DNA of 21,656 nt from a virus: the IMG/VR virus record IMGVR_UViG_3300032053_000608, positions 1 to 21,656 of that record; one strand, 5' to 3'. Shown piece after piece: positions 1 through 7,919 of the stretch; the first letter of the stretch is position 1; every line of letters starts with the position of its first letter. The position numbers were made by a program, and so were the translations under genes. The notes beneath the pieces are model-generated. The model ran no database searches, was not told the DNA's origin, and was given only the letters and a program-made list of their open reading frames with translations.

Positions 1-730
1 GCAGTTTCTCCATGTCGGCGTCGCCGAGGCGGTCCTCCTTGCGGCGGTCGAGCAGGTCCACCTCGCTGTACTCGGTGCCGAGGCCCTTGCCCGTCTTGCG
101 GAAGAAGACGTTCCAGTTCTCCTCCAGTACGCTGAAGTACTTATACTCTCCGGTGCGCTTGTCGCGGGCGCGGTCGATGATGACGTCCTCTATGGAGGCG
201 TGCGGCGCGGTCCACACCATGAGCCCCCTGTCCATGTCCTTGCGGCTGTTGAATCCGACGATGTTGTAAATCGCGCGCTTGCTCGCTCCCAGTTCGCTTA
301 TCCGTTTTTCCAGGTCGGGGTCGGTGCGGCCCTTGGCCTTGAGCTTGGCCAGCTCTTCGCGCAGCTGATCCCGGAGCTCACATAGCGGGCAGGCCTGCTT
401 CAGGGTTCGCAGGCATATCGCCCGGTCCTTGTTGGGGCCGACATTGCCGTGCACCAGCGCCACCAGCTTGTACACCCAGCCCTCCTTGCCCTTGAGGGCG
501 GCGTCGCTCACCGGCCTGTTCATGTCTGGGTTGAGTTTGCGAAACTGGCTGTTCTCGGTCACGAGGTAGGGCACGATGGCCACCTCGTTCTCGCCGTCCG
601 CGGGGCTCCACTCGTCCACGTCTTCCGTGAAGAAGTGGCCGAACATCCCGCTGTCGCCACGGTGCTCCCATGAGTGGTCGTACTGGTCGCGCATGCTCTC
701 CGCGCTCGGTCCTCTGTTACCCTTTGCCAT
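1..730 (-). CDS. gp32-like single-stranded DNA binding protein (3' end outside window)
   Basis: About 243 residues are visible from an ATG at 730, preceded by an AGGAGG site; the C-terminus lies beyond position 1. I translated this frame directly. The middle has a CPLCE motif followed by a charged helix and a segment reading YNIVGFNSRKDMDRGLMVW. After that comes NVFFRKTGKGLGTEYSEVDL, which resembles the core of T4 gp32-type phage ssDNA-binding proteins, where a Cys-rich motif and an 'F..kG.G..T.Y' strand are typical. Proteins of this family coat single-stranded DNA at the replication fork and work with the polymerase and recombination mediators. The neighbouring UvsY-like candidate and replication genes fit this role. 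The upstream gene overlaps its first 14 nt, so translation is probably coupled. The family call rests on motif resemblance only. Confidence 0.62.
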   Translation of the reverse strand, partial: MAKGNRGPSAESMRDQYDHSWEHRGDSGMFGHFFTEDVDEWSPADGENEVAIVPYLVTENSQFRKLNPDMNRPVSDAALKGKEGWVYKLVALVHGNVGPNKDRAICLRTLKQACPLCELRDQLREELAKLKAKGRTDPDLEKRISELGASKRAIYNIVGFNSRKDMDRGLMVWTAPHASIEDVIIDRARDKRTGEYKYFSVLEENWNVFFRKTGKGLGTEYSEVDLLDRRKEDRLGDADMEKL

Positions 731-911
731 AACTGTTACCTCCTCTGTTGTTCTTCAGGTTGTCGTTGGTGCGCCGCCTCTCGGCGCCCTCCTCCTCGCG
801 CTTGCTCCGGTACCAGGCCTTGCCCATCACGCGCATGCACAGGTACAGCGCCAGCACCGCGAGCACGGAGCCGAGCACTATCGCCGCCGCGATGGAAAGG
901 TCTTCCCACAT
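717..911 (-). CDS. Small single-pass membrane protein, unknown function
   Basis: A 64-residue protein. Residues about 7-30 form one strong hydrophobic segment (AAAIVLGSVLAVLALYLCM), followed by a basic, Arg/Lys/Glu-rich tail ending in an Asn/Gly-rich stretch. This predicts one membrane helix with a short N-terminus and a charged cytoplasmic tail. It starts 6 nt after the stop of the upstream gene, and that gene's last codons (GGGAGGAAG) serve as its ribosome binding site. It overlaps the start of the ssDNA-binding gene by 14 nt. No family is recognised. Its position between two DNA-metabolism genes may mean nothing more than operon packing. Confidence 0.6.
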   Translation of the reverse strand: MWEDLSIAAAIVLGSVLAVLALYLCMRVMGKAWYRSKREEEGAERRRTNDNLKNNRGGNSYGKG

Positions 912-917
912 GAGCCG

Positions 918-1424
918 CTACTTCCTCCCGGTCTTGCGCGTCTTCATCCGCTCACGCAGGCGCTCCTCGCCCTCGCCCTTCTTGATCTGCACATCGCTAT
1001 AATATTCGGAAATCCACAGGTCGCCGAGCATCCGCAGCATGGTCTTCTTCTGGTCGCAGGCGCTCGTGGCGCTGTTGAAGAACTTGGCGTAGGCGGTGGC
1101 CTCGATCACGTCGGCCTTCAGGCCCATGATGCCGGGGTCCTTCGCGATGACGGACTTCACGGCGTTCTCCTTGATGTCGCTGATGCCGAACTTCCCGGGG
1201 TCGGTGCGGATCTCGTTGTCCAGTATCGCGTTGAGCTCGTCCAGCTCCTTCTGGCGCCAGTCGCGCTCCTTGCTCGCCAGCGCGCTCAGCAGCGCCCACT
1301 TGGTGTAGACGCAGGCCTGCCGGGCGCACTCGTCGTCCAGCTCGTACTTGTCCACCTTCATGTCGGCGTTGAGCTCCTCGGCCCAGTCATCCAGCGTGCG
1401 CTCCATGATCTTCTCTGTATCCAT
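918..1424 (-). CDS. Possible UvsY-like recombination mediator
   Basis: A 168-residue, charged, mostly helical protein. The ATG at 1424 follows an AGAGGAGGATAG site. The C-terminal third carries ACDQKKTMLRMLGDLWISEYYSDV. This resembles the 'K..ML..L..L....YY' signature near the end of phage UvsY-like proteins, which load a recombinase on ssDNA coated by a gp32-type protein. The gene lies two genes upstream of the gp32-like gene, as expected for such a pair. It is the first gene after the promoter-like site at 1446-1475. No catalytic motif is visible, so the call rests on one motif plus context; a different helical phage protein is possible. Confidence 0.45.
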   Translation of the reverse strand: MDTEKIMERTLDDWAEELNADMKVDKYELDDECARQACVYTKWALLSALASKERDWRQKELDELNAILDNEIRTDPGKFGISDIKENAVKSVIAKDPGIMGLKADVIEATAYAKFFNSATSACDQKKTMLRMLGDLWISEYYSDVQIKKGEGEERLRERMKTRKTGRK

Positions 1425-1445
1425 AATCTATCCTCCTCTATTTTT

Positions 1446-1475
1446 ATTATACCCTAAAGGGGTTAAAGTGCTTAA
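1446..1475 (-). promoter_or_regulatory. Promoter-like site upstream of the UvsY-like gene
   Basis: Read on the minus strand, a perfect TATAAT lies at 1451-1446, about 20 nt before the start codon at 1424. Upstream there is TTAAGC with an 18-nt spacer, and in between an ACTTT and a CCTTTA block. The same layout occurs upstream of the gene at 14946 (site at 15003-15032). The site sits immediately after the stop of the methyltransferase gene, so it would start a new transcript for the ssDNA-binding group. Confidence 0.5.
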
Positions 1476-3346
1476 AAAAGAAATCCCCTGATTCGCCTGT
1501 CTGAGGGCTGGGAGGTGATTTTGTTTCTTCGCCCTCTGTTCCAAATCCGCTTCTCCGCTATCTCGATGTACTCAGGGTTCAACTCTATCCCTATCCATTT
1601 CCGGTAAAGGTTCTCAGCTACAATGCCGGTAGTGCCTGAGCCAATGAAGGGATCGAGCACAACGGCAGGCACCGTCTTTTCCTCACCACAGGAGCAGGTG
1701 GGCCGCCAGCCGGTAGTTCTTTTTTCTGGATCGCTGCATCGAAGACGAATTCCTCGCTTATCTGTCCCTCGGTCAATGCCATCAAAATCACGTCGCCCGA
1801 TTACCTCGTTCTCCACCACCGGCTCCCAGGGCTTGCCGCACTTCGGGCAGCAGCCCTTCTCACTCGTACCCGCCAGTATGCACCGCTTGACCAGCTCTTG
1901 AGGGAACGTGGCAAAGTGCGCCTCCGGGGTCGGCTCAGTAGCAAACGTCCACACGCTGCGGATATTGCGATTACCTATGGCTGTTCCACATTTGGCTCTG
2001 CCTCCATCGTTCCGGTCACCATTGGCACCGCTTTTACTTGTCATACTTCCACGAAATAGAGTATTTGAACTAGCCTTCTCCCTCACCGCCTCCTGATCGA
2101 AGAAATACTTTGCCGCCTTGGTAAGCAAAAAAATATATTCGTGGCTCTTGGTGGGCCGGTCAGTCACGCTCTCAGGCATGGGGTTGGGCTTCGCCCAGAT
2201 GATGTCAGAGCGCAACCACCAGCCATCTGCCTGAAGCGCCAGGGCAACCATCCAAGGAATAGGCACAAGATCCTTCGGTTTAAACTTGACATCACAGAAC
2301 ATTGTTTGTAAACTATCCTTAATTGAAGAAGGAGGTAACTTATATGCCTTGGAAGAAAGTCCCGTGTCCTGTTTGTGGTAAGAACCTGATTGACAAGCGT
2401 TCAAAGGCTTGTCTCCATTGTTCAGTACCCTATAAACGCACTCAAAATCACCGACAACACCTGAGCGACATACAAAAGGGTCGCAAACACCATTGGAAAT
2501 CCGGCAGTAACCGTCAAGAGGTAGCTCAGAAGATTCGTGAATGGTGGACTCCTGAGAGGAAAGAGGCAAAACGTCAAGAGATGCTTCTTCGGAATCCTGA
2601 AGCCCTATATCATGGCCTTTCTTGCAAAGGGGCCAAGAGGCTTCGTGATGCTCTAGGTCATTGCGAACATTGTGGTCATGATGGTTCTGAAAGTCACCTT
2701 GACGTTCATCACCGGAACGGCAACAAGAAGGATCAATCTCTTGATAATCTGATCGTACTTTGTCATCGTTGCCATATGTTTCAACACCGCCATGAGATCG
2801 GATGGGAGAAATACCATGAACGTATCCGTCTCTTGAAAAACTCTTAGATAACCCTGGATTCGCATGGTGTTCTTTGTGAGCGCCGCCGCTGCCCATGTAA
2901 CTTGATCCCAAATTCACGAAGCACACGCCTGTAGGCTTGAGCACCCGCTTGACCTCGGCAAAGACTTGCACTGTGTGTTTCACGAAAAGCTCCGGGGTCG
3001 GCTCCAGGCCCAGGCTCCCACGCCACGCCCCGCAGCGGAGGCAGAAGGAATGTTCATGTAATTCATGCCAAGACCCTTTATTCGATTCCTGCTTATCGGA
3101 TGGACCACCACTCATTCCATTTCGTTGTTCAGTTTCCCACTCATGCTCACATCCTTCCCGAGCATCCCACACCTGCGGCTCGATCTTGTAATCCCTCAAC
3201 CCCCAATACGGCGGCGAAGTAACCACGCAGTCCACCGAGTCAGCCTCCATACCCTTGAGTACGTCCAGAACATGGCCTTGGAGAATTACTCCAGACTTCA
3301 CTTTACAGCTGACGCTGAAGGGTTCTATTTTCTTGAATGCCTTCAT
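1472..3346 (-). CDS. DNA methyltransferase (beta class, N4-cytosine/N6-adenine type) with a large internal insertion
   Basis: A 624-residue frame; the ATG at 3346 overlaps the polymerase stop (ATGA). Motif IV is TSPPYWGLRDY at about residues 43-53 and motif I is DPFIGSGTTG near 565, followed by WIGIELNPEY. The order IV then I is that of beta-class amino-methyltransferases. The central block PKDLVPIPWMVALALQADGW with SDIIWAKPNPMPESVTDRP is a familiar phage methyltransferase signature. Possible zinc-binding Cys pairs are FCLRC, CCPKC and CSC. It probably methylates an exocyclic amino group at a short site, for self/non-self marking or regulation. Residues about 167-335 coincide with an HNH gene on the other strand. 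In relatives as I recall them, the loop between NLGSSY and PKDLV is far shorter, so most of this segment is inserted sequence and activity is uncertain. Confidence 0.85.
   Translation of the reverse strand: MKAFKKIEPFSVSCKVKSGVILQGHVLDVLKGMEADSVDCVVTSPPYWGLRDYKIEPQVWDAREGCEHEWETEQRNGMSGGPSDKQESNKGSWHELHEHSFCLRCGAWRGSLGLEPTPELFVKHTVQVFAEVKRVLKPTGVCFVNLGSSYMGSGGAHKEHHANPGLSKSFSRDGYVHGISPIRSHGGVETYGNDDKVRSDYQEIDPSCCRSGDERQGDFQNHHDHNVRNDLEHHEASWPLCKKGHDIGLQDSEEASLDVLPLSSQESTIHESSELPLDGYCRISNGVCDPFVCRSGVVGDFECVYRVLNNGDKPLNACQSGSYHKQDTGLSSKAYKLPPSSIKDSLQTMFCDVKFKPKDLVPIPWMVALALQADGWWLRSDIIWAKPNPMPESVTDRPTKSHEYIFLLTKAAKYFFDQEAVREKASSNTLFRGSMTSKSGANGDRNDGGRAKCGTAIGNRNIRSVWTFATEPTPEAHFATFPQELVKRCILAGTSEKGCCPKCGKPWEPVVENEVIGRRDFDGIDRGTDKRGIRLRCSDPEKRTTGWRPTCSCGEEKTVPAVVLDPFIGSGTTGIVAENLYRKWIGIELNPEYIEIAEKRIWNRGRRNKITSQPSDRRIRGFLF
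2286..2314 (+). promoter_or_regulatory. Sigma-70-like promoter for the HNH gene
   Basis: On the plus strand there is a perfect TTGACA at 2286-2291, a 17-nt spacer and TAAACT at 2309-2314. The start codon at 2344 lies 30 nt further on, behind an AAGGAGG site. It is one of very few consensus-like signals pointing rightward in a window otherwise transcribed leftward. The -35 box falls in the conserved methyltransferase coding region, so it may be fortuitous. Confidence 0.4.
2344..2847 (+). CDS. HNH homing endonuclease, encoded antisense inside the methyltransferase gene
   Basis: A 167-residue protein on the plus strand. The ATG at 2344 has a very strong site (AAGGAGGTAACTTAT) at good spacing. 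An N-terminal CPVC...CLHC pair probably binds zinc. A basic NUMOD3-like region (QHLSDIQKGRKHHWKSG) follows. The C-terminal third holds the HNH core: CEHC, then LDVHHRNGNKKDQSLDNLIV, then LCHRCH. Such enzymes nick or cut DNA at an intron-free or insert-free allele to spread themselves. Base composition is visibly more AT-rich than the flanks, which fits recent transfer. Unlike a usual homing gene in an intron or intein, it lies wholly opposite to its host gene's coding strand, and the host frame stays open through it. Confidence 0.88.
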   Translation: MPWKKVPCPVCGKNLIDKRSKACLHCSVPYKRTQNHRQHLSDIQKGRKHHWKSGSNRQEVAQKIREWWTPERKEAKRQEMLLRNPEALYHGLSCKGAKRLRDALGHCEHCGHDGSESHLDVHHRNGNKKDQSLDNLIVLCHRCHMFQHRHEIGWEKYHERIRLLKNS

Positions 3347-5898
3347 GCTTTCACCTTTTCCATCTCCAGCCAGTTCTTCTCCCCTCGCTCCCATTCGACC
3401 TCCAGCGGCACGATCACCCACCTGTTCCTGCGGCGCACGCCCACGGTCATCTCCTCGGTCACCGCCTCCATCACTCGCGCCTGCTCGTTCCGGTGGGCGT
3501 CGAAGAAGATGGCGTCGTGGATCTGCCCTGGCATCTTAGTCACCCAGCTCTCCTTGCGCTTCAGCGGGACCAGGTGGTTGATGGCGTCCATCAGGCAGTG
3601 GTAGGCAGGCCCCTGTATGTGGCTGTTGAAGATGGTGTTGCGGTTGAGGTAGCCGTGGCGCCGGAAGCCCCACCCGATCATCTCGATGTAGCCCAGCCGC
3701 TTGTACTGGGTCACGGCCTCCTCCTGCCTCTGCCGCACGCCCTTGAACATGTCCCAGAAGGCCCCGTCGCACCCGCGCACGTGGCGCTCCCAGCGCTCCC
3801 ACTGGGGCCAGTCCTTCTTCCAGTCTTCTGGCATGTACTCCCAGAGGTTCCTCGCCGTGTTCTTCCAGTAGCTGCCATAGAAATTCGGGAACACGAAGCC
3901 GTTCTTGCCCCCGTAGCGCAGGCGCTTCCACAGCGCCTTGTCCACTTGCCCCTCCGTGACTCCGTAGATCTTCGTAGCCCAATGGCCGTGCATATCATAG
4001 CCGCTCAGGATGAAGTCGATGAGCGTGGGGTCGCGGCTCCAGCAAGCCAGTATCCTCACTTCCATCCCGCTGTAGTCCACCTCTAGGATGACATAGCCCT
4101 CACGCGGTATGACGAGCATCCGTATCAGCGCCCCCTCCTCATCGCGCTTGGGGACGTTCTGGAAGTTGGGCTCGGTGCTAGTGCTGCGGTAACTTCTGGC
4201 AATGTCCAGGTTGAACGCCGGGTACAGGTAGCCGTCCACCTGGAGGGAGTCCCAGTTCTCCAGCACGCCGAGGCGCTTGAGCACCTTGCGCGCCTTGAGT
4301 TCGTGTGACAGGAACTCGCACTTGTCCGCCAGCCCGCTCAGGTATGCCTCATCCATCACGGCGCTGCGTGGCACCCCCACGACCTCCGTCAGCAGGGTGG
4401 TGAGGTCGTCGCGGCTGATCTGTTTCTTGTACTCCACGGGGCGCCCCTTCAGCTGCGCGAACTTGCGCCCCTCCTCGCTCGCGAGCACGGCCTCCCTGAG
4501 TCGCGCGAACTCCGCGCCCCACTCCCCCTTGTACTTGTGGAGCAGCGCCATGTCGAGCCGGATGCCCTCCTGCTGCATGTGGGCGAAACTCTCAGCCCCG
4601 CGGTGCAGCAGCTCATAGGCTCGGCTCAGGCCCTTGGCCTCAACCTCCTTGCGCTGGAGCTTGCAGAGGCGGGCGGTGTTTTCTACGTCCTTCGCGTTGT
4701 ACTCCGCCACGCGCTCCAGCGGCTCCGCGTCCATCTTATTAAGCTGCTTCGGATCGGCAGAAATAACAGAGTCTGGTAGCCCGTAGTTCGGGATGCCCAG
4801 GCGCAGGTAGCTCTGCTCCTTCAGGCCATTGACCTTGGGCGCCTCGTCCTGGACGCGGTTGCCCATCTTGGTGTCCCACCACCAGTTTTCGGTATCCACC
4901 CCCAGGAAGAACTTCGTGCAGAGATGCTCGTGTGTGAGGTGCTGCGCCACCTTGGGGACTCTCGCGTCCGCCATCATCGCCCGCAGGGTCAGTTTCAGCA
5001 CGCCCAACTGCTCGGCGTCCCAATAGGGTCCGCCTGTCTCCAGGTCGGTCTTCTCCAGCGGGATAACGTACACCACGTCCTCGTCTAGTACCTGCAGCCC
5101 GACGGTGTAGACCTTGTGAATCTTCTCGTGGTAGCGGTAGCTGCTCGTCTCGTAGTCGATCACGATGGGGATGCCGCCCCAGCCCTTCTCGCCGTGCAGG
5201 CGGGCGATCACGCTCCTGGCCTGGATGAAGTCGGTGACCACCTCGCGCCTCACGCTCTTGCCCCCGATCTTCGGGGCGCTCTTGAACCTGGCGACAAGCG
5301 CCACGTCGCGCTCGAACACGTGCCGCTTGTCGTCGTTGCCGCGCAGGATGAAGGCCGGGTGGTAGGTGTGGCAGATCCAGGCGCTCGCCGCATAGTCAGG
5401 CACAGCCTTACCGCGTAGGCTCATTACGGTCAGATCCATCCAGGAGCGCTCCGGGTCGCAACGGTAGAAGCTGTCCACCGCGTAGTCCCCGATCAGCAGG
5501 ATCACGCTGGGCTTCAGCTCCCCCAGCGCCTTGCGCTTGCGCTCCCAGCAGCACCGCAGCTGTACCAGGGTGGGCTTCTTGTTGCCGGGGATGTGGCAGT
5601 CTACGGAGTTCACCAGCCAGCAGTCCAGGTCCATGTTCACCCCGGCCAGGGCCAGGGTCTTCCTCAACAGCTCGCCGCTCGGTCCGCAGAAGGGCCTCCC
5701 GGCCTTGTCCTCCTCCTCGCCGGGACCCTCGCCCCACAGGAGGATCTTGCGCCGCCCCTCGCCGAAGAGGGCGATCTTTGGGGAGTGGATGTCCGCGTTG
5801 GAGAGGCCACACAGGGTGCAATCGTAGACCTTGGCAGACTTAGCCTTTGGCTTGGAGAGCGGCTTGCTTGGCGGTTGTGCTTCAAAGAAGCCCCTCAT
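3343..5898 (-). CDS. Family A DNA polymerase with N-terminal uracil-DNA-glycosylase domain and 3'-5' exonuclease
   Basis: An 851-residue replicative polymerase. Residues about 25-205 are a family 4/5-like uracil-DNA glycosylase: GEGPGEEEDKAGRPF (56-70), NSVDCHIPGNKKPT (97-110) and HPAFIL (180-185). Cys27, 30, 101 and 117 match the C-x2-C...C-x14-17-C pattern that holds a 4Fe-4S cluster. Residues about 240-415 are the proofreading exonuclease (DYET at 249, YNAKD at 400-404). Polymerase motif A is EVDYSG around Asp608. Motif B is the R-x3-K...YG block at 661-675, and motif C is QIHDAIFFD at 792-800. Motif C has Ala where Pol I has Glu after HD, but the catalytic Asp remains. A glycosylase-like N-terminus is known in the polymerase of phage SPO1, whose DNA contains hydroxymethyluracil. 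The gene starts 1 nt after the clamp loader stop and overlaps the methyltransferase start. Confidence 0.93.
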   Translation of the reverse strand: MRGFFEAQPPSKPLSKPKAKSAKVYDCTLCGLSNADIHSPKIALFGEGRRKILLWGEGPGEEEDKAGRPFCGPSGELLRKTLALAGVNMDLDCWLVNSVDCHIPGNKKPTLVQLRCCWERKRKALGELKPSVILLIGDYAVDSFYRCDPERSWMDLTVMSLRGKAVPDYAASAWICHTYHPAFILRGNDDKRHVFERDVALVARFKSAPKIGGKSVRREVVTDFIQARSVIARLHGEKGWGGIPIVIDYETSSYRYHEKIHKVYTVGLQVLDEDVVYVIPLEKTDLETGGPYWDAEQLGVLKLTLRAMMADARVPKVAQHLTHEHLCTKFFLGVDTENWWWDTKMGNRVQDEAPKVNGLKEQSYLRLGIPNYGLPDSVISADPKQLNKMDAEPLERVAEYNAKDVENTARLCKLQRKEVEAKGLSRAYELLHRGAESFAHMQQEGIRLDMALLHKYKGEWGAEFARLREAVLASEEGRKFAQLKGRPVEYKKQISRDDLTTLLTEVVGVPRSAVMDEAYLSGLADKCEFLSHELKARKVLKRLGVLENWDSLQVDGYLYPAFNLDIARSYRSTSTEPNFQNVPKRDEEGALIRMLVIPREGYVILEVDYSGMEVRILACWSRDPTLIDFILSGYDMHGHWATKIYGVTEGQVDKALWKRLRYGGKNGFVFPNFYGSYWKNTARNLWEYMPEDWKKDWPQWERWERHVRGCDGAFWDMFKGVRQRQEEAVTQYKRLGYIEMIGWGFRRHGYLNRNTIFNSHIQGPAYHCLMDAINHLVPLKRKESWVTKMPGQIHDAIFFDAHRNEQARVMEAVTEEMTVGVRRRNRWVIVPLEVEWERGEKNWLEMEKVKA

Positions 5899-5899
5899 T

Positions 5900-6805
5900 T
5901 CATTTCACCATCATCGCCTTCATCACGAGGCAGGTCAGTCCCGCCCGCCCGCTGTCGTACAGGTTGTCCATGAAGATCTCCAACAGCACCGTGAGCTTCG
6001 GGTTCAGGGCGCTTCCGCTCATCGCCACGCTGCTCATGTAGCCGAGTATGGCGCGGCGGCTCCCCTCGGCGTCGTCGTCCAGGGCGCGGAGTATCTTCGC
6101 GGCGTCGGGCCACTTGCCTCCCCTCATCATGAGGGCGCAGAGGTCCCTCACTCCCGCGTCCGCCGTCCCCCGCTCCACCAGCTCCAGCGCCTCAGCCACC
6201 GTGAGCCCTTGAACCTGCTCCAGCAGCACCAGGGCCTCGCGCGGCACCCCGGCGCTTTGCTCGCACACCGCCGCCAGCACCTCCGCTGGGGTGCCCAGCC
6301 CTTCCGCCTTGTCCACCCACGCGAGCAGGTCCAGCATGGAGCGCCTGTTAAGCGGCTTCACCTGGAACTGCGTGGCGCGGGAGCGGATGGTGGGGACCAC
6401 CTTGTTATAGTCCGTCGTGCAGAACACGAAGAACGCGAAGGCCGGGGGCTCCTCCAACACCTTGAGCCACACGTCTTGCGCCTCGGGGGTCAGGCGGTGG
6501 CACTCGTCGATGATGTAGAGTTTTTTAGTCCCGGAGATGGGGTGCTTGTAAATACCGGACTTCAATTGTCTGGAAGCATCTATGCCACGTGTACTGGCCG
6601 CGTCCACTTCAATCAGGTCGAACGGGTCCACCGCCAGCGCTTGCGCTATCAGCCGGGCGAGGGTGGTCTTGCCGCACCCCCTTGTCCCGTGAAGGAGGTA
6701 GAAGTGGGCCGTGCCGATGGTCTTCTTCAGTGAGGCCACGAGGGTCTTATTGCCCCGCACCTCGTCAAAGGTCGGTGGGCGGTACTTCCTATAAAGTTGT
6801 TCCAT
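5900..6805 (-). CDS. Sliding clamp loader ATPase (DnaX/RFC-small-like)
   Basis: A 301-residue AAA+ protein. I chose the ATG at 6805 because the protein then begins MEQLYRKYRPPTFDEV, the classic N-terminus of clamp loader subunits; a GGGGG site lies upstream. Walker A is GTRGCGKTT (40-48), Walker B IIDECH (98-103), sensor 1 CTTD (129-132) and the SRC-like motif IRSRA (140-144). It opens the sliding clamp and loads it at primer ends using ATP. The zinc-binding Cys module that bacterial DnaX carries after Walker A is absent, and there is no tau-type C-terminal extension. It lies between the clamp and the polymerase, the natural partners. No second loader subunit is visible in this window. Confidence 0.9.
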   Translation of the reverse strand: MEQLYRKYRPPTFDEVRGNKTLVASLKKTIGTAHFYLLHGTRGCGKTTLARLIAQALAVDPFDLIEVDAASTRGIDASRQLKSGIYKHPISGTKKLYIIDECHRLTPEAQDVWLKVLEEPPAFAFFVFCTTDYNKVVPTIRSRATQFQVKPLNRRSMLDLLAWVDKAEGLGTPAEVLAAVCEQSAGVPREALVLLEQVQGLTVAEALELVERGTADAGVRDLCALMMRGGKWPDAAKILRALDDDAEGSRRAILGYMSSVAMSGSALNPKLTVLLEIFMDNLYDSGRAGLTCLVMKAMMVK

Positions 6806-6824
6806 ATTATCGCAGCCCCCGTGC

Positions 6825-7895
6825 CTAGAAAGAGATGAGGTGTTTGAAGTTGCTTCCCTCAAAGAGCATCTTGCCCTCCCCAGCCAGGTAGGACTTCCCC
6901 TCATATTTCAATACCCAAGACAGGAACGCTGGGTTGATGGCGATCTCAAAGCGGTTCACCTGGTCGTTGAACTCCACGTGTTCCTCGTACCATTCATTTT
7001 CCGTTTCGGACCTACAATACAATCCGTCCCCTTTGGAAAATAGCTTCACGGTGCGATCATAAAAAGATTGCTCCTTGCCCAGCACCAAGGAGTTTTCCAG
7101 CGTGGTAGTGAAGGTCTTGGGTATGGTGAACTGTTGAGCGGCGGTCACCTTCTTAGGGAAGAAGCCTTTGGCCGCTTCGGCGGGGAACTCTTCCGCTAAG
7201 GGCATTAGCAACAGGCTGTGGTACAACGCCCCACCCCGGAAGTGAAGCCAACCGTCCTCCACTGCGTACTCTTCACAAGGGTGGTTGGACACTTGTAGGT
7301 ATTCATGAGCCGGTATCAGTAGGGGGCCGCCAGGGAAATCAGCAGGTAAGGTGAACCAGCTGATCCGCAAGTTATCAGACGCTAACAGGTCCCGCCCTCT
7401 CACTAGCACGCCCAGGAGGTAGGGCTTGGTGGCGTCCTGTGAGGCGCAGTAGCTACAAAAGGTCAGCCCCTCCCGGAACCCTTCGGGCACCCGCCGCCAT
7501 TTCATATCCGCATAGGGCAGCGCTTCCAAGCGCCGTATCAGCGCCTCGTCCTGGCCCCCGAGTTTTATCCCAAACGATTGCCGCCCGCCGCTCACCACCA
7601 GTTGGTCGGCGTCCGGGCGTATGGTGAGCTTATCTGCTTTCATTTTGCCCAACAGTGCTAGGAGCTTCTCCCCTTCCACACTCCCCTCCACCCCAATAGG
7701 GAATTCACATTGAATAGCCACTTCCCGATTGAACGCGGCCACGCGGTCTCCCATCAATAGGTAACTGCCCGCGTACTCCGCATTGCTGAGGCCCGGTTGA
7801 AGGCGCTTGAGCACCTCCAAGAGTTCACCCCGGTCTATTGTACCATCTTCCTTTTCCACTTCAATCCGTTGCTGTTTTTTACCCTTGCCCGTCAT
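6825..7895 (-). CDS. DNA polymerase sliding clamp (DnaN-like)
   Basis: A 356-residue protein with three successive regions of similar beta-rich pattern, each about 115 residues, as in the bacterial beta clamp. Region 1 contains LLMGDRVAAFNREVAIQCEF and EGEKLLALLGKMKADKLTI. Region 2 contains LLGVLVRGRDLLASDNLRIS. Region 3 contains IAINPAFLSWVLKY, like the 'NP.yL...L' segment of DnaN. The ATG at 7895 follows AAAGGAGGACTCATTC. The clamp rings DNA and tethers the polymerase. It lies directly upstream of the loader. The sequence is well diverged from cellular DnaN, so the call relies on the fold pattern and context. Confidence 0.72.
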   Translation of the reverse strand: MTGKGKKQQRIEVEKEDGTIDRGELLEVLKRLQPGLSNAEYAGSYLLMGDRVAAFNREVAIQCEFPIGVEGSVEGEKLLALLGKMKADKLTIRPDADQLVVSGGRQSFGIKLGGQDEALIRRLEALPYADMKWRRVPEGFREGLTFCSYCASQDATKPYLLGVLVRGRDLLASDNLRISWFTLPADFPGGPLLIPAHEYLQVSNHPCEEYAVEDGWLHFRGGALYHSLLLMPLAEEFPAEAAKGFFPKKVTAAQQFTIPKTFTTTLENSLVLGKEQSFYDRTVKLFSKGDGLYCRSETENEWYEEHVEFNDQVNRFEIAINPAFLSWVLKYEGKSYLAGEGKMLFEGSNFKHLISF

Positions 7896-7919
7896 GAATG
7901 AGTCCTCCTTTTATTGTTG

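Noticed and set aside
576-1457. Long plus-strand open frame of 293 codons
   Set aside because: It lies opposite the ssDNA-binding, membrane and UvsY-like genes, has no ribosome binding site of note, and its Leu/His/Ala/Val-rich composition is typical of antisense shadows in GC-rich genes.
2286-2870. The HNH segment as an intein
   Set aside because: An intein would be translated in the same direction as its host. The HNH gene is antisense, and no intein splice-junction residues (Cys/Ser start, HN end) are visible at plausible edges of the methyltransferase frame.
3337-4086. Plus-strand frame opposite the polymerase
   Set aside because: It covers polymerase motifs A, B and C on the other strand, has shadow-like composition and no convincing start site.
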